Shown one piece after another: positions 45,896 through 58,500 of a DNA stretch of 64,000 bases. The stretch is from Apodospora peruviana (taxonomy: Eukaryota; Ascomycota; Sordariomycetes; Sordariales; Lasiosphaeriaceae), in the NCBI GenBank assembly GCA_033439685.1, contig JAUEDM010000003.1:3254001-3318000 (forward strand). Direction: 5' to 3'. Under the pieces are notes generated by a model, which saw only the letters and a program-made list of their open reading frames with translations, had not been told where the DNA came from and ran no database searches. Every line of letters begins with the position of its first letter. Position 1 is the first letter of the stretch. Both the position numbers and the translations under genes were made by a program.

Positions 45896-48797
45896 AATAT
45901 GTTTTATTCAAGCAGGTACGATTATTAGGCGCAACTTCCTCTCTTCTCATGGTCAGTTATAATCAATATCGTGCGGACTGCTGACTGCGGACCGAAAGTG
46001 GACCCGTGAGCGGCCCGTCCATGGAACGGGAAGGTACCTATATCGCCCTGTTTGTCTCGCAAACACGCGTCATGTCCCAAGGCTCTTGCTCCGTTTTATA
46101 CTCGGTTTATATTCGAGCTTCCTTCCAGGTCCGATGTCCAAGAGTGCTTACTGCTTCCTGTGTAATCCGTAAGCCGGAGAGTGAAGGTGCCTTTGCTGGG
46201 CTCCTTCTTTACCCGGGAGCTTCCTGATATGACCCGTCAAGGTTGTCCATGCCTCACTCTCAGCACTGTGTGTACCTTAGGCAGGTACAATTTATATTCC
46301 CCGGCCCCAAATTTCCCCAGACTTCATCAACAATTAAACATTTAAACGATAAAGCGGAATTCATCCTTTCGGCGCTTTTCTTTCAGGCCCCCGCTCACTC
46401 CCGCCCTCCTCCCCCACACTACCGACATCTTCCGGTCCATGGCCCATGAAATTTCCCTACATGCTTAACTCATTCCTGGTTCTGCCCGCACATCTCTGCC
46501 AGCGACCGCCCAAGCGCAATAAATATAAAGAAGCTTCGGTGCCTTCTCTTGCATGTCATGGCTGACACAACCTACTATACAGTAACACCCCCCCTACTCC
46601 CTGGGCTTGAAGATGACCTCTCAGTCTCCCTAACCGATAATGCAGGCCCGAGGACCGGATCTGGATTCTAGCCTCTGGCCTCTGGACTCGGGATCCTTGA
46701 CTTGAATCGGCTCATCACTCGTCGCTGCAAGCACTGCACAGCGCAGTACAGTAATAACAGTGAAGCATCAGAAATGGGGAAACGCGGCTGCGTCGGCTCG
46801 CATGCCACCTCTTCATGTTGCACACACATTCTCCATCCTCAACACCATTGGTCGGTCGTGTTGGGAGATGGAGCATGGAGACAGTTGCGATAAGTTGATA
46901 ACTCTCGCGAGGGTGCGCAACACTGAACTCACAGGCCTGCCCCGTCTCCTGCCCGACTTCACGTCCTCATGCGCAACCATCAGCGGTATATCTTATGTAC
47001 GGACACACATACTGTACATACATGCCTAGCCATCCCGGGTGGGTTACACGGCTCGATTCGATCCGTCATCCCAGCTTCCAAATTGTCCTCTTCATATTGG
47101 CTTGACCGTCCGACAATTATCCGCAGCACTCAGGTCTGGGCCTCGCTCACTTGCATGGACGCCACAACTCAACCTGCATCTGCACCTCTGCATCGTCCAC
47201 CCGTCCGTTTCTGTGGTTGTTGCTGTCCTGGCATCTTCCGACGTCAAACACAATAACACAATGCTGACAAACAGGTCAAACCCTTTTATCTTCAACCACC
47301 TGATGTGGCCCAGGGTTATCATCATCATCAACAACGGGATGACACTTCCTGTTTCAATGAGACAACCCAGTTCCGCCCTCCCGCTCGACTGAGTCGTTGG
47401 TCTTCCACGCCCTATCCAGAGATTTGCGGAAAATTCCTTCCTAGTTTGGTCAATTCATGATGGTAATATCGTGGCACATGCCTCCAGCAATATTGGCCCG
47501 CATTACAGGGCCGTATAGATGACCTGCGCTTTTGCGCCGCGACACGGGCGTCGCATCCAACCAAACATCATGAGGGTGCTGAGAAGTGGAATACAGGCTC
47601 AAATGCTGCTCCATCATCCTCCTGATCTTGCTACTCCTCGACCAGAAGCAGTCCGCACAAAGAAGCGCGCCCCTTCTCGCTTTACACATGTACTGGTCGC
47701 TATAGACTGCGCACTGCAATCCTGCTCTCGTGCGCGCAACGCGATCATCAAGCATATCAGTACGTAAAGGTCTCTCGGGGACTTCTTTTTGATCGCGAGC
47801 GCGCCGCTACCCCTCCCCGGCCGGATCCTTGTCTCTCCGCCGTCATGCATCAGCCGTCACGCATCAGGTTCAACAACAAAAGCAACCGGGATTGGATCGA
47901 TCGTCCTCCTTGCCTGGTTGAATCACTGAGCTCACATTACACCAACCTAAGCTTTCTCATACAGTGCTCTCGCTTCAGATGAATGCAAAGGGGGGTGAGT
48001 GCTTCTTCGTCCTGCTTGTCTCTTACCACAATCCGGGATGGGCTCTTCGTCGACTGCCACACGTCATGGATGCGTCCCCTAGTACATCCCATGTACTACA
48101 GCATGTCAGTAGAGGGTAGTTGGGTCAGGGTAACACATTTTGGGCTTCTGCAACCTAAAGCAGCTATAAAAAGGTGCCTTGCTTGCTGCGCCTTACAGAG
48201 TATTATTATGGACAGGCCAGACCGCGATCATGTCTCTCGGCGCATCAAACCGACCGTGGTGGCGTTCGTCAGGAGGTCGGCCAAGCTCGCTCTCCGGCCC
48301 AGAATTCTGTGTATGCAAGCCACGGCGAGCAGACCGAAGGTCCAAGAAGCATTCCAGGATGCGTCCTTGCATCCCAGCTTCTGCGCTTTTTCTCCATTCG
48401 GCTTCGCTGCTTCTATCTGGATAGATCCAAGGGGCTAAATCGAAACAGGCTGATCCATGGGGACATCTGCAGCAGTATATCAATACGTACCAGCAACAGT
48501 ACCAGCAGCGACAGAATGCGAGAAAGAATCAAGAGAAGAAGCCACGCGGGGACGGGAGCGAGGCACACCCTCCTCCGCTTCTTTGTAGTGCGTTCCTCGG
48601 TAGCCAATAGGGTATTATGACTACCCTGCCATTTCGGGTCATCGTACCGTCGCCTCTATTTGACGAGGAGACGGGCACATGTGTCAATCTCAGGTACAAA
48701 TATCAAGGAGGGGCGGCCTAATCAAATATCTGTGTTTTCTCCTACTTTTTAGCCCCCTTTCGGCCGGTCCACGGTGGCTTTCTAGCCTTCGACGATG

Positions 48798-48822
48798 GGC
48801 AGCAGCAGCAGCAGCAGCAGGA
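48798..48822. repeat. CAG trinucleotide microsatellite, intergenic
   Basis: Seven to eight units of GCA/CAG. It lies in no supported gene. Confidence 0.85.
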
Positions 48823-50093
48823 ACAGAGAAGCTCGCGTAGCAAGGATATATGACCTTCCGTACATACAGCCAACACTCGCTCGCTCTTATTGTATGAATC
48901 CTTTTCGGATGGGCACACATACCTTATATATATAACTGCCTGGTGTAGTCATGAAGGAGTGCTCGAGGTCAGGTAGCGAGGGCTGGGCTTAGCGCCGGCC
49001 CCTCGACATTGTATCGTTCATAGCACACACACCCACCACCCCATCCGTGCCATCCAAGGCTACTATCCCGCCCGACAGTCTCCTCCGGTTCGTTTGTGTC
49101 GCTCCCCTGGCATACCTAGTACATACACACACACATGCTACCCGGCCCAGCCCAGGGTGTAAAGCTGCAGGCTTGATCCTCTCTGTGCCCTGGGATACTA
49201 CGTATATGCCGTATTTATGTGGTATTTCCCGTAGAACGCAAAAAATGTAAAACAAAAGAGGTGCGTTTGCGAAATCAGTTCCCTCCAATCATCACAAGAT
49301 ATTTCGTAGGCAATAAGGTAGGGTATCATATCTTACCGTAGCATTCCTTTCTCTTGGCTTACTTGTCATCTGTCTTGTCTGCCCGGAAAGCGCCCGAGAG
49401 GATATTGGAACGTCGAGGCGATGGTGTGTGCACCGTAGTATATGTTTTCGGTTCGGTTCGGTTCGACGGGTTGGTGGGCAGCAGCAGCAGGCGAGCGAGC
49501 GAGCTGACAATATGTCAAACAAGTGTCAAGAAGCAGTCAGTCGGAGTTATTACGACCCAACCAAGTACCTGACCAAGGTCTGTATACACATGGATTTATA
49601 GGTACATACTCCTTTCCTCTCTCAAGCCGGTTAGCATCTTATCTAGATGGGTACCAGGTAAGTACGTAGGTTCACTTCAGCTACCTACCTGCCTACCAGG
49701 TACCTAGACGTGGAATCTTCTGTTCGATGGGACATACTCTTTCCCCTTCTGATATCTAATAAGTCGATTATCTATCATCTACAACAAACCTGCCCAGCAA
49801 GGAGGTTAAGTAATTCCTTGACGGTGTTGATGTGCTGCAAGTGGGCTTAAAAGTGAAAGTTTCCATTCATCTCGTCTTACCTACCTACCTTACATGGCTC
49901 CCTAGCCGCATATACTGTCTTTATGATGAATGAGCCTCTCCTTGCAAGACGAGCACATGGTAATGGACCGTGTTGCCTGGCGACTCGAGTCGAGCTGGAC
50001 CCATCCAAGTGGAACCCATCACGCACCGCCCGCAATTGAGTTTTACTCATGTATGGCATTATAAATGTGACTACATTATCCACAATAGACAGA

Positions 50094-50167
50094 GGTCCGA
50101 TGGTGTAGTTGGTTATCACGTCAGTCTAACACACTGAAGGTCGGCGGATCGAGCCCGCCTCGGATCA
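50094..50167 (+). tRNA. tRNA-Val (anticodon AAC)
   Basis: A full cloverleaf can be drawn. Acceptor GGTCCGA pairs with TCGGATC (50160..50166) and the discriminator is A50167. The D arm is GTG..CAC with loop TAGTTGGTTAT. The anticodon stem TCAGT/ACTGA encloses loop CTAACAC, giving anticodon AAC. The variable loop is AGGTC. The T stem GGCGG/CCGCC encloses loop ATCGAGC. There is no intron. Box A (TGGTGTAGTTGG) and box B (GGATCGAGCCC) for RNA polymerase III are internal. The T loop begins with A instead of the usual T (position 54). Confidence 0.96.
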
Positions 50168-51021
50168 GATTCTTTTGCTATTTGGTTACTTAGTTTCCCT
50201 TTCATTTTTTATTGTTTAATTTCGGCTGTCGGGTCTAGACTTTGAAAATTGAACTTGTGAAGATAGCCGAAGAGGTGCTGAAGAGTGAAGCGCCTGACGA
50301 TATCGAGGTTTAAAAAAATGGTTTCAGGGGAGGTAGAAACAGACAGACATACCGACGGGGCGGGATAGTTTTCCTAAGGTGCTGACACGTATATGATGGG
50401 CTTTTTGTCTTGGACACGGAGCACGCCAACGGGAGAGCACAAGGTTTACGGGTGGTACGGCATCTTGTCGTGGTGTTGGTGGATGGATGCTCGCCGTGAA
50501 AGACCGAGAGGGTACAGTAACCGATCGACCTTCTATTGTATATAGGTAGCATACAAAGATTGTTGAGGTTGTCATAACTCTGTACACTTGAACTGCCGCT
50601 GGTCTTTCTATATCTCCGTAGCCTTACTGAAGGGCGAATCAGTAGGTACTTTGGTGCTGCCAAATATTTTGATTTACGGGGGTTCACACCTAAAGAAACA
50701 ATACCGGATGAGAAGCGGTCCGTCATTCAACCTTCATTGAGGTAATCTCATACCGATCATTTCAAGAGATTCACGCCGACAAATAAACTCCAACCTTGTT
50801 ACCGGACTTTGATGTCTCGGAAAGGCCGAACTGAACTGCTAGACAAATACCTTACATATACCACTGGAATACCGTTACCAAGCCCAAAAGAAAAAGGCAT
50901 ACAAAAAAGAATGTTCCTGTAAAAAGTTCATTGCCGTACCACCTTGACCAAATCAAAGGAAAAGAAAGAGATGATCGTCTCTCTGCTTACCCAGCATATG
51001 AAAAGATGATGTTGCCTTAAC
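50168..51021. other. Intergenic between tRNA-Val and ankyrin gene
   Basis: No gene seen. Contains the 3' flank of the ankyrin gene (minus strand). Confidence 0.5.
50173..50176 (+). terminator. RNA polymerase III T-run after tRNA-Val
   Basis: Four T residues six bases after the discriminator, enough for Pol III termination. Confidence 0.7.
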
Positions 51022-51944
51022 CTACTGCGTTGCCCCCTTGGCCAGCAGCATCTCCCGAATCTCGTCCGACGCAGCCATGCCCAGCGGCTTCTTGCCCGTG
51101 TCCGACACGGCGTTGACGTCGGCGCCGTACTGCAGCAGCAGCCGTACGACCTCGGGGTGGCCGTTGCCGGCGGCCCAGTGCAGCGCCGTCCACCTGAAGC
51201 GCGTGCGCAGCGACGCGTCGGCGCCCTGCTCTAGCATCCGCTTGGCCTCGTCGTAGTGGCCGCCGGCCGCGGCACCGTAGAGAGGGAACCCACCCGTGCG
51301 CTTGTCGAGCACGTTGAGGGCCGGGTTGATGAGTTTCCTCTGCTCCTCTTGCGGCGGCGGCACAGGCACAGCCTCCTTCTCATCGGACAGTGATGACTTC
51401 ATGTTAATCGTCATCTGCTTGGTCATGGTCGCAGCAGTATCCAGGGCCCGCAGCTCGTCCATGTGTGATGGCGGCTGGTATTTCGGAGGAGGCTGCTGCT
51501 GCTGCTGCCGCAACATGGCGAGTTCGGCGTTAGCGGCCTCGAGCTTATTCTTCAGCCTGGCCGTATCTAGCTCGTGCTGCTTGCCCCGGCCCTCCTGGGT
51601 CCGCCACGAGGTCTGCAGGTACATATTCTCCTCGATCTGCTCCTGCAGCTCCCGCGTCTTGGTTTGGAGTTCGGCCTCAAGGTGCTGCTTCTCGGCCGCC
51701 GCCCGCTTCAGATCGACGGACCGCGCATCGAGGGCATCCTTGAGGGCGCCGAACTCGGCGGTGAGCCGGGCCAGCTCCTTGTCGTTTTCGTCAATGATGT
51801 GCTGGAACTGGGCTGCAAAGGCCGCTACCGCCGCCGGCGGGTTGGCCGGGTTTATGGATTGTTTGATTCGCGTCCTGTTTGTTTTTATTATTTATTATCA
51901 GTATTACCATCTATCACTGATCATGATGATGATGCCACTTACAT
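51022..51944 (-). CDS. Coiled-coil protein with C-terminal ankyrin repeats
   Basis: Exons 51944..51943 (AT only) and 51874..51022; 284 residues. The 68-bp intron GTAAGT..AACAG joins AT to G and makes ATG-ACG-CGA (MTRIKQSINP). Unspliced, the same ATG is followed at once by TAA. Residues about 25-110 form a heptad-rich coiled coil (IIDENDKELARLTAEF, AAAEKQHLEAELQTKTRELQEQIEE), then a Gln/Pro stretch. From about residue 197 there are ankyrin repeats: FPLYGAAAGGHYDEAKRMLE, TALHWAAGNGHPEVVRLLLQ and a degenerate third. Ankyrin repeats bind proteins; no enzyme domain is present, so the partner is unknown. An upstream exon with a different start cannot be excluded. Confidence 0.82.
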
Positions 51945-52590
51945 CTTGGTTATACCTGTAACAATCGACTTTTAGTTGTGCTGAAAGATAGATGTAATTA
52001 TTAAAGAAATGATATTTTCGACCTCAAGTGTCGTCGTGGGAAAGGCTGACAAAACCCGAGGCAAACTAATTCTAGGCTGCCATCAAGCAAACCAACCCCT
52101 CACCTCAACAGATGACCAGCTTACAGGTTAGTTCTGAGCCATAAGTTTGCCCCTCGGGTTACCGATGCCTTCCAACGCATTAAAAGGGCGGACGCGGACG
52201 TGGCAGCATGCTCACTCACGGCGCAGTGTGGCAACAATGAACAATCCAACATGTACATGGTGGCTGGGGGAGTTTCAGTCCAAGACTCTCGCCCGCTTCA
52301 TTCGTTCGTCATCCTCGACGACAGGCCATTTAATACGGTAGGTTCGAACTTGAAGCAAACAAAGCCCTTGGGGTCCAAGAATTCATTTGTATGTACGGTG
52401 TATGTATATTCCAGTTGATTGAACTTGACTCCTTGAAAGCAACAATAAACAAAGCCAACACCAACGAATGCGATAATACGAACAAGTAATTATAACTATA
52501 AGCAGTCAATGACCACAAAACCCGAAAACACCACCCATCCAATGCATCCCTCCTGTCATGCAAAATCTATACGTACTACGATGATGCCCT
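51945..52590. other. Intergenic: ankyrin gene 5' flank and separase 3' flank
   Basis: No gene seen in 646 bp. A TAA in the ankyrin frame lies just upstream of the split start. Confidence 0.5.
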
Positions 52591-55500
52591 TCACCTATCA
52601 ACATAAACCGGTATCCCATAAACAACCACACTCGCCGCATTGACATAGCGAAACTTGCACACTCCCCTAGCCCGGTTGACAGCCTGTACAAGCGAGCTTC
52701 TCCCACGACCACCAGCAACCCCCTTTCCCTTGTTATTGCTAGTCCTCACTCTCCTGTTGCAACTATTCTCACCACTCGAAAATACACCCTGATCAACCAA
52801 GCCCCACTCCTCCAGCACCCGCCCAGCAAATCGATCAATATCCTTATCTGTGACATCCCACAGCGTCCCGACGACAGCAGGACATCCGGCCATCATATAG
52901 TTCCACGCAGGGCCGTAGACCTCGAACTCGCCAGCGTCCGCCAGTCTCGCACTGCTGCACCCCATCAGCAGGACCGTCGCGCGGCACCTGTCGAGCTTGC
53001 GAATCGTCTTGCCGCGGATATACTGCGCGCCGCTGCCGTGGCCAAAGTACAGCAGGATATCCGAAGACGAAAGCGCCTGCTCGAACTCGGCTTCCGTCGG
53101 CGGGCGCGCGACAATCTTTTTCCACGATGTTGATGACGAAAATGTCGCCGGCAGCTGGCTCGTGAGCGGCTGCTCAAACATCGTCTGGGTAGACTTCAAG
53201 TCGCACGACGGGTTGAGGATGAACGTGCCCGACGCCGCAGACACGTGGTGACCCTCGGGCTGCTGCTTCTGCTCATTCGCTTCGGGACCACTCGAAGCAG
53301 CAGAAGACGGCGTAGCCGGTCTCGCCGCCTTCTCCCCATTACTCTTGTGCTTCCGTTCCTGTTGCTGCTGCTCAAGAATCAACCTCCTCAAACAAACCAG
53401 CGACGGCATCCTCGAAACCGCGCAACCTCGCAGACAAGGTAGCGATTCCCACGGAAACACGTGCAGCGACTTGTCCAACATCAGAATGGTATGCACATCA
53501 TCACTCCTCCCTTCGGTGTCTGCAGCAGCCGAGTGATACGCACACAGCGCGTCAAACGTCTCCACCGCCATGGAATCGAAATCGATCTCGTCGTACGCGT
53601 TCCGCTCCCCGTGGAACTGGAGTATGTCCACCACAAAGTAAAGCAGGTCGGTCAGTTCGTCGTCGAAATCAACATCCTGCGCCGTCGCGTCGCCCAGGCC
53701 AACAAACAGCTCCAAGATCCTCGGGTCCAGAGTGACCTTGTTAGCAGAAGCACTTGTAGCAGCAGCAGCAGCCTTTGTCTTGTTGCTGCGGCCACGCAAC
53801 ACCTGCCTTCGCGAAGGGAGATGCTTATCTAGAATATCCAAAAAGCTCTTCTGGAACCTTGCCAGCAGGTCCGGCCGGCGATGGTGCTGCGAAAAGATAC
53901 CCCGGAACCCGCCCAGCCAAATCTGCTCGATGCTCTCCAGGAGCTCCTTCAGACGGCCATCCAACCCTTCGCGGTCGGCCCACCAGGCGGATTTGGCGCC
54001 CTTGACCGTCATGTCGCGGGTATCGTGGCACGTTTGGTTGGTACGTTCGATAATCTCGAGCAGTTCCGCGCGCCCCTGCTGGAAATTGAACACGGCATTG
54101 TCGGCATCGCGGGAACTGGCCCTCTCCAGAGGCAGGCGGATCACAAACGGACTGTGCCCCGCCTGCAGCTTAGTTATGCATAGGTCATGGTTGTTGTCGC
54201 TCAGCGAGACAGATATCACGCTCCAAGGCTTCGGAATGATGTCGATATAGTCTCTTTGGAACCGGTTCAGGTCAAGCAGAAGACCTAAGCTCGACCGCGG
54301 CGGCTTCGTCGATTCCAAGCTGGCAGGCCACGCAGACCCGTCCGCCTTTTGCGCATTCCTTTCCAAAACAAGCGCCTTCCTCTCGCGACGCCAGGTCAGG
54401 TTTCGGGCCAGTTCGACAGAGTAACAGGTATGTCCCGAGTTATGAATCGTCATCCGTCCCTTTGACGAGGTTGCAGCCAGGAGAAGCCCGACGTTCTGGA
54501 GCATCACCGATATTCTGTGAACAAGGCTGGCGTCGCTGCTGACTGTAGCGACCGAGTGCGCCTCGAGCAGATACTCCTGCGCCTCCCTCAAACTCTCCAC
54601 ATACATCCTCGACGATGGTTCCTTGGAGCTGGCTCGCTGTGTTGCTGGTGTCGGGTTGCCGCGCGTCGTCTTCCTAGGAGGCGTGGTCTTTGCTACCGAG
54701 TGACGGTCCGAGTTCCTGTCGTGTGATGAAGCCGCCACGATGGCCGGAAAAGAGATGGTCGAGTCCTGAATGACTGAAAAGACGGGGTCCCTGGCCATTT
54801 GCTCCATGCTTATCCCCAAAAGACAAACCGCCCTGGCGACCTGTCCGGCCGGAAGGAGATCGGTCGCTTTGGATGCTCCCATGGCTTCTTTGAGTATTGC
54901 CAGCGCGGCAGCCCATTCCTTTCTGCCCAAGGTGGACGCTGCTTTTTGAACAAGAATCGACGCTCTCAGCTTGGAAACCCGGATGTCTTCGACAACAGCC
55001 ACCGGCTTTGGTGTTGCAATAGCCTTCTTCGCTTTTACAGTGGCTGCAGTGGTCTTTCTTGGCGCCCTCTTCGCTGGCGCTTTCGTGACCGCTTTTCGTG
55101 TGGTAGCTCTTGTCAGCTTGGGATCAATCTTCAGCTTCGACATCTCCTCGAGGCCGGTGGTGTTGTCAGACTCCGGCGGGACCGGGGCCGCAGCCGCAGC
55201 CGCGATATTTTCCAGCACAGCTTCGGCTTTAGCAATCATCGTCTCCGCACCCTCGTTGTTCTTGAGATCGAGATACATCGAGCCGACATCGCAAGCAAGC
55301 CCTGCCGAAGCATACGAGCGATCATCGTCCGGTAGAAGATTTCCAGCCTCGTGCAAGAAATCGAGTGCTTTATCTGGACTCGCTGCTTTCACAAACACCG
55401 ATGCCATCCACGCAGCGCACCCAGCCTTGTAGAATTCCGAGTCCGCGCTGTTGGCCATCTTCTGTGCCTGCTCAGCATAGTACATGGTCTCTTGAAACAT

Positions 55501-58500
55501 GCCTAAATGGGCGTAGATAGCAGAAAGTCGGATAATGTTTCGATACAGCCAAGGAAACAGTTTCCAGAACTCCGGACCCAAAATCACGGTGGAAGGCCCT
55601 TGTTTCGTGTCCATGGTGGACATACGCAGAGTGAGATCGTCTACCGCGGACGCATCTGGTGAGCTTTTAGGAGTTATCCGAGACTCCAGCTTCACCCAAT
55701 CTTGGTATAGGACGCGGACGCTCTCCCTGGAGTGCGCAAGAGCATGATGCGAATCGCCTCGTTGAAGAGCAGTGAGAGAGTGCAGGTAGTAAGCGTAAGC
55801 CACAAGGTACTTTCTGCGGACACGGGGCACTTTCTGAAGCGCGCTCTCAGTCCCAACCGCGACTCGGGCCTGGGATAGATGCTCTTCGGCCTTGGTGAGA
55901 TTGCCAAGTGCAAGATGGTGCTCGGTGAAGGCAAGATGGAAAGACGCCAGGGCGTCGCTAGGAACGGCATCGTGTAACCCGGCATATTCTTCGGCTCTCG
56001 AGAAGATCTGCTCAGCCTTTGAAGAATTGCCTAGATTAGTGTATTGAAGGGCCAGGTAAGCGTCGTGGTTGATGGAATCTTCCGGTCGTGGGCCCTCTGC
56101 GACCCTGCTGATATCCGCAGCCAACTCCAGCACTGTTGCGAGCGTTTGTTCTTGGCCTCTCATTCGGAGGAAGTCAGCAACCGACTGCAGATGATTTAAA
56201 AGCCCGGGTACATCGTCGATCGATTTCTCCAGCTCTGTCCGGTTTTGACATGAGCTGATAATTGACCGCCACGTAGAGACCGACTGGCCGAGAACATCAG
56301 GGTCAGGATAACCATCGATCAAGGCCGTCAAGGAGTTGTAAAACGTCTTCATATGAGCGAGAAAGCTCTTCAGGCCGGAATCCTCTTCGAGTGAACCCTG
56401 CTCTTCTACTTGGGCGGCATCCCTAGTAATCGACCGAAGCTCAGACTCCTTGGCAGAATTTCCAATGGCCGAGCAAAGCAGATAAAGAAGCACCCTCATC
56501 CGCCGAACAGGGAAGCGCGTCGGGATGTATATGCGCAATAACCCGTCCACCGTAGGATGTTCCAGCGTGATATCTTCCTGCTTCCTCCCGCTCCCAAGCA
56601 GAATAAAGCGCAGCCGGTGCTCAAGCGCAGCAGCTTGCTCGGGTTCTGACAGGTCAAGTGTCCAGTCAATCCATACCTGCTCCATCCTCGAGATGGAGTA
56701 CAAGGCGCGAGAAAGCGATTCGGCCCTCTCGTCACCAGTCCAGGCATTATTAGGAGACTCAGTCGCGAGAGCCTGTGCAACAGCCTTGAGAACGCCATCT
56801 TCCACCAAACTTGTCCGAATAGACTGAAGCGCGCCCAAGGCCTGATCACTTCTCCCAAGCGTCCTACACAGATCCGCCATGCGCTCCAACTTGATGGTAA
56901 GCTGCGCCTTTTCCTTCTCTGCGCTCGATCGATGCTTCACACACTCGACCGAACGGCGCAAGGCTCGCATGGGCGCTGGATCTTTCGGATCAATCGCGTG
57001 CTGGCGCAGAATGCTATACTGTAGGTAATAGAAATGCGATATCTTCACATAATACGATGTCGGAGAATCGGAGGTACCCAAGTCTCCCATGTTATCCAAA
57101 AGCGTGGCCGATTCGGTGAGAACAGATTCCATGAGATCCCAGGCCATTCGGTTTTGGTCCAGGCGCGTCTTGACAGTCATAAGTGCCGAGTCGAGGATGT
57201 TGCTGACTGACTTTAGCAGTACTTGTCGTCGTTGCTCGTATCGGAGGTAATCCTTGGTACTGCTCTTCGGCTCGGGGGGCTTGCCAAGCCATCGTAGACA
57301 GAACCGTGGACATTGGAGGATGAATGTCTCCAACAGTTCTTTGGAAGTATCCGAACACTGGAAAACGCCGTCTTCACCCTTGTTCAGAGCAAGCAGGTAA
57401 TTTGTCGCTGATCGTCGGACCAGGCAAACATTGGCCAGTAACTCGTCCAGCTCGCTAATATCTCCTTTCAGCGGACCCTGAATACCGTCGAGCACGACCT
57501 GTAGAAGCGATTCGTCCTGAAAATATTTCTCTGGGTCCTTGAGATGTAGGGCCAAAAGCTGTGCCGCAGCGGAGCAGGACTTTGCTATTGACTCCTGCTT
57601 CGAGTCCATGGCTTGCCTAATCAAGCTGGCCCACCCTACCGCATCTTTTAGCTGTCCGGCCTCGCGGGCCAGCGTTGCCAGGGTCTGGTGGATCCCGGCG
57701 AGTGGAAATTTCGATCCTCTGGATGGCCGAGCCCCCTGCGCCTGAAGTAGTTTGTTGATGCGGTTGAAAACTGGGAAGCATGTGCCATAGACCGACCGTC
57801 CACTGCCTTGACTCCGTCTTACAAATGCGCCTAGGCATCTCGATAACGGCAGCATGATATCTTTTTCCACGTCTCCATGGTGGCTGGCCAACTTCCACCA
57901 ATGTAAACGGGCCTCCAGAGCAAGCGCTTGTAACTCAAGGGCGGATGTCGGCGAGATGCTCAGTCGGGACTCCACTCCTAGACTATCATCTTTGCTGGAC
58001 ACATTAGGTGTCAGTGAGAGCAGACATTGAGCCACAGTTTCCATCTGCCGGGCAATTTTAGCAGTATCCGCATCCTTGCCCTGGGCCGCTTGGAGCAGAA
58101 GATTGGTCGGCGAGGTAGTATTGCTGTGAAGAAGATGGGGAACGGCTACCTCGATGTAGGCCGGTTTCTTCGTTGCGGATAAAACCCGCAATGCCTGAAT
58201 TTGGGTCGTGATAATCAGCGAAAGCGTTGCCCCGGATGCCTTGACTTCACCAAAGTCTAGAATCTCTGCGAAAGCCTGGGTGGCATTCTTCGTCTCCACA
58301 GTCGCGTTCGGTTCCTTGGTCGTCTTTTTGGTTTCTGAAGCTGAGGATCCCTCTAATCTCTTTCTCAAGATCCGCAGCTCCTTGATGGCCTGCTCATGGA
58401 GACCGAGAGCGATGAGCTTGCCCACGAGGGCTGACATGCCGGACTCTAGTTGTAGTTCTGGGAGCTTAATTTTCCCTGACCCATGTATTTGGCGCAATGT

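Larger units (their letters stand above)
43749..50093. other. 6.3 kb gene-free stretch upstream of the Zn2Cys6 gene
   Basis: Many short overlapping frames but none with recognisable family sequence or a clean ATG-to-stop structure. The longest (44621..45418) starts at TTG. Items seen: palindromes at 45491..45507, 45551..45572 and 45879..45895, a (CAG)n run at 48798..48822, a GCGA/GCAG-rich run at 49477..49502, and repeated TACCTACC/GGTAGGTA units at 49640..49890. No transposon termini found. The left end must contain the promoter of the transcription factor. Confidence 0.55.

Noticed and set aside
48798..48822. CAG run as a polyglutamine coding region
   Set aside because: The surrounding frames are short, contain no recognisable protein and lie in gene-free DNA; treated as a microsatellite.
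52844..53125. Short frames antisense or out of frame to separase
   Set aside because: Shadow frames of the strong separase coding region, with Arg-rich translations typical of the wrong frame.
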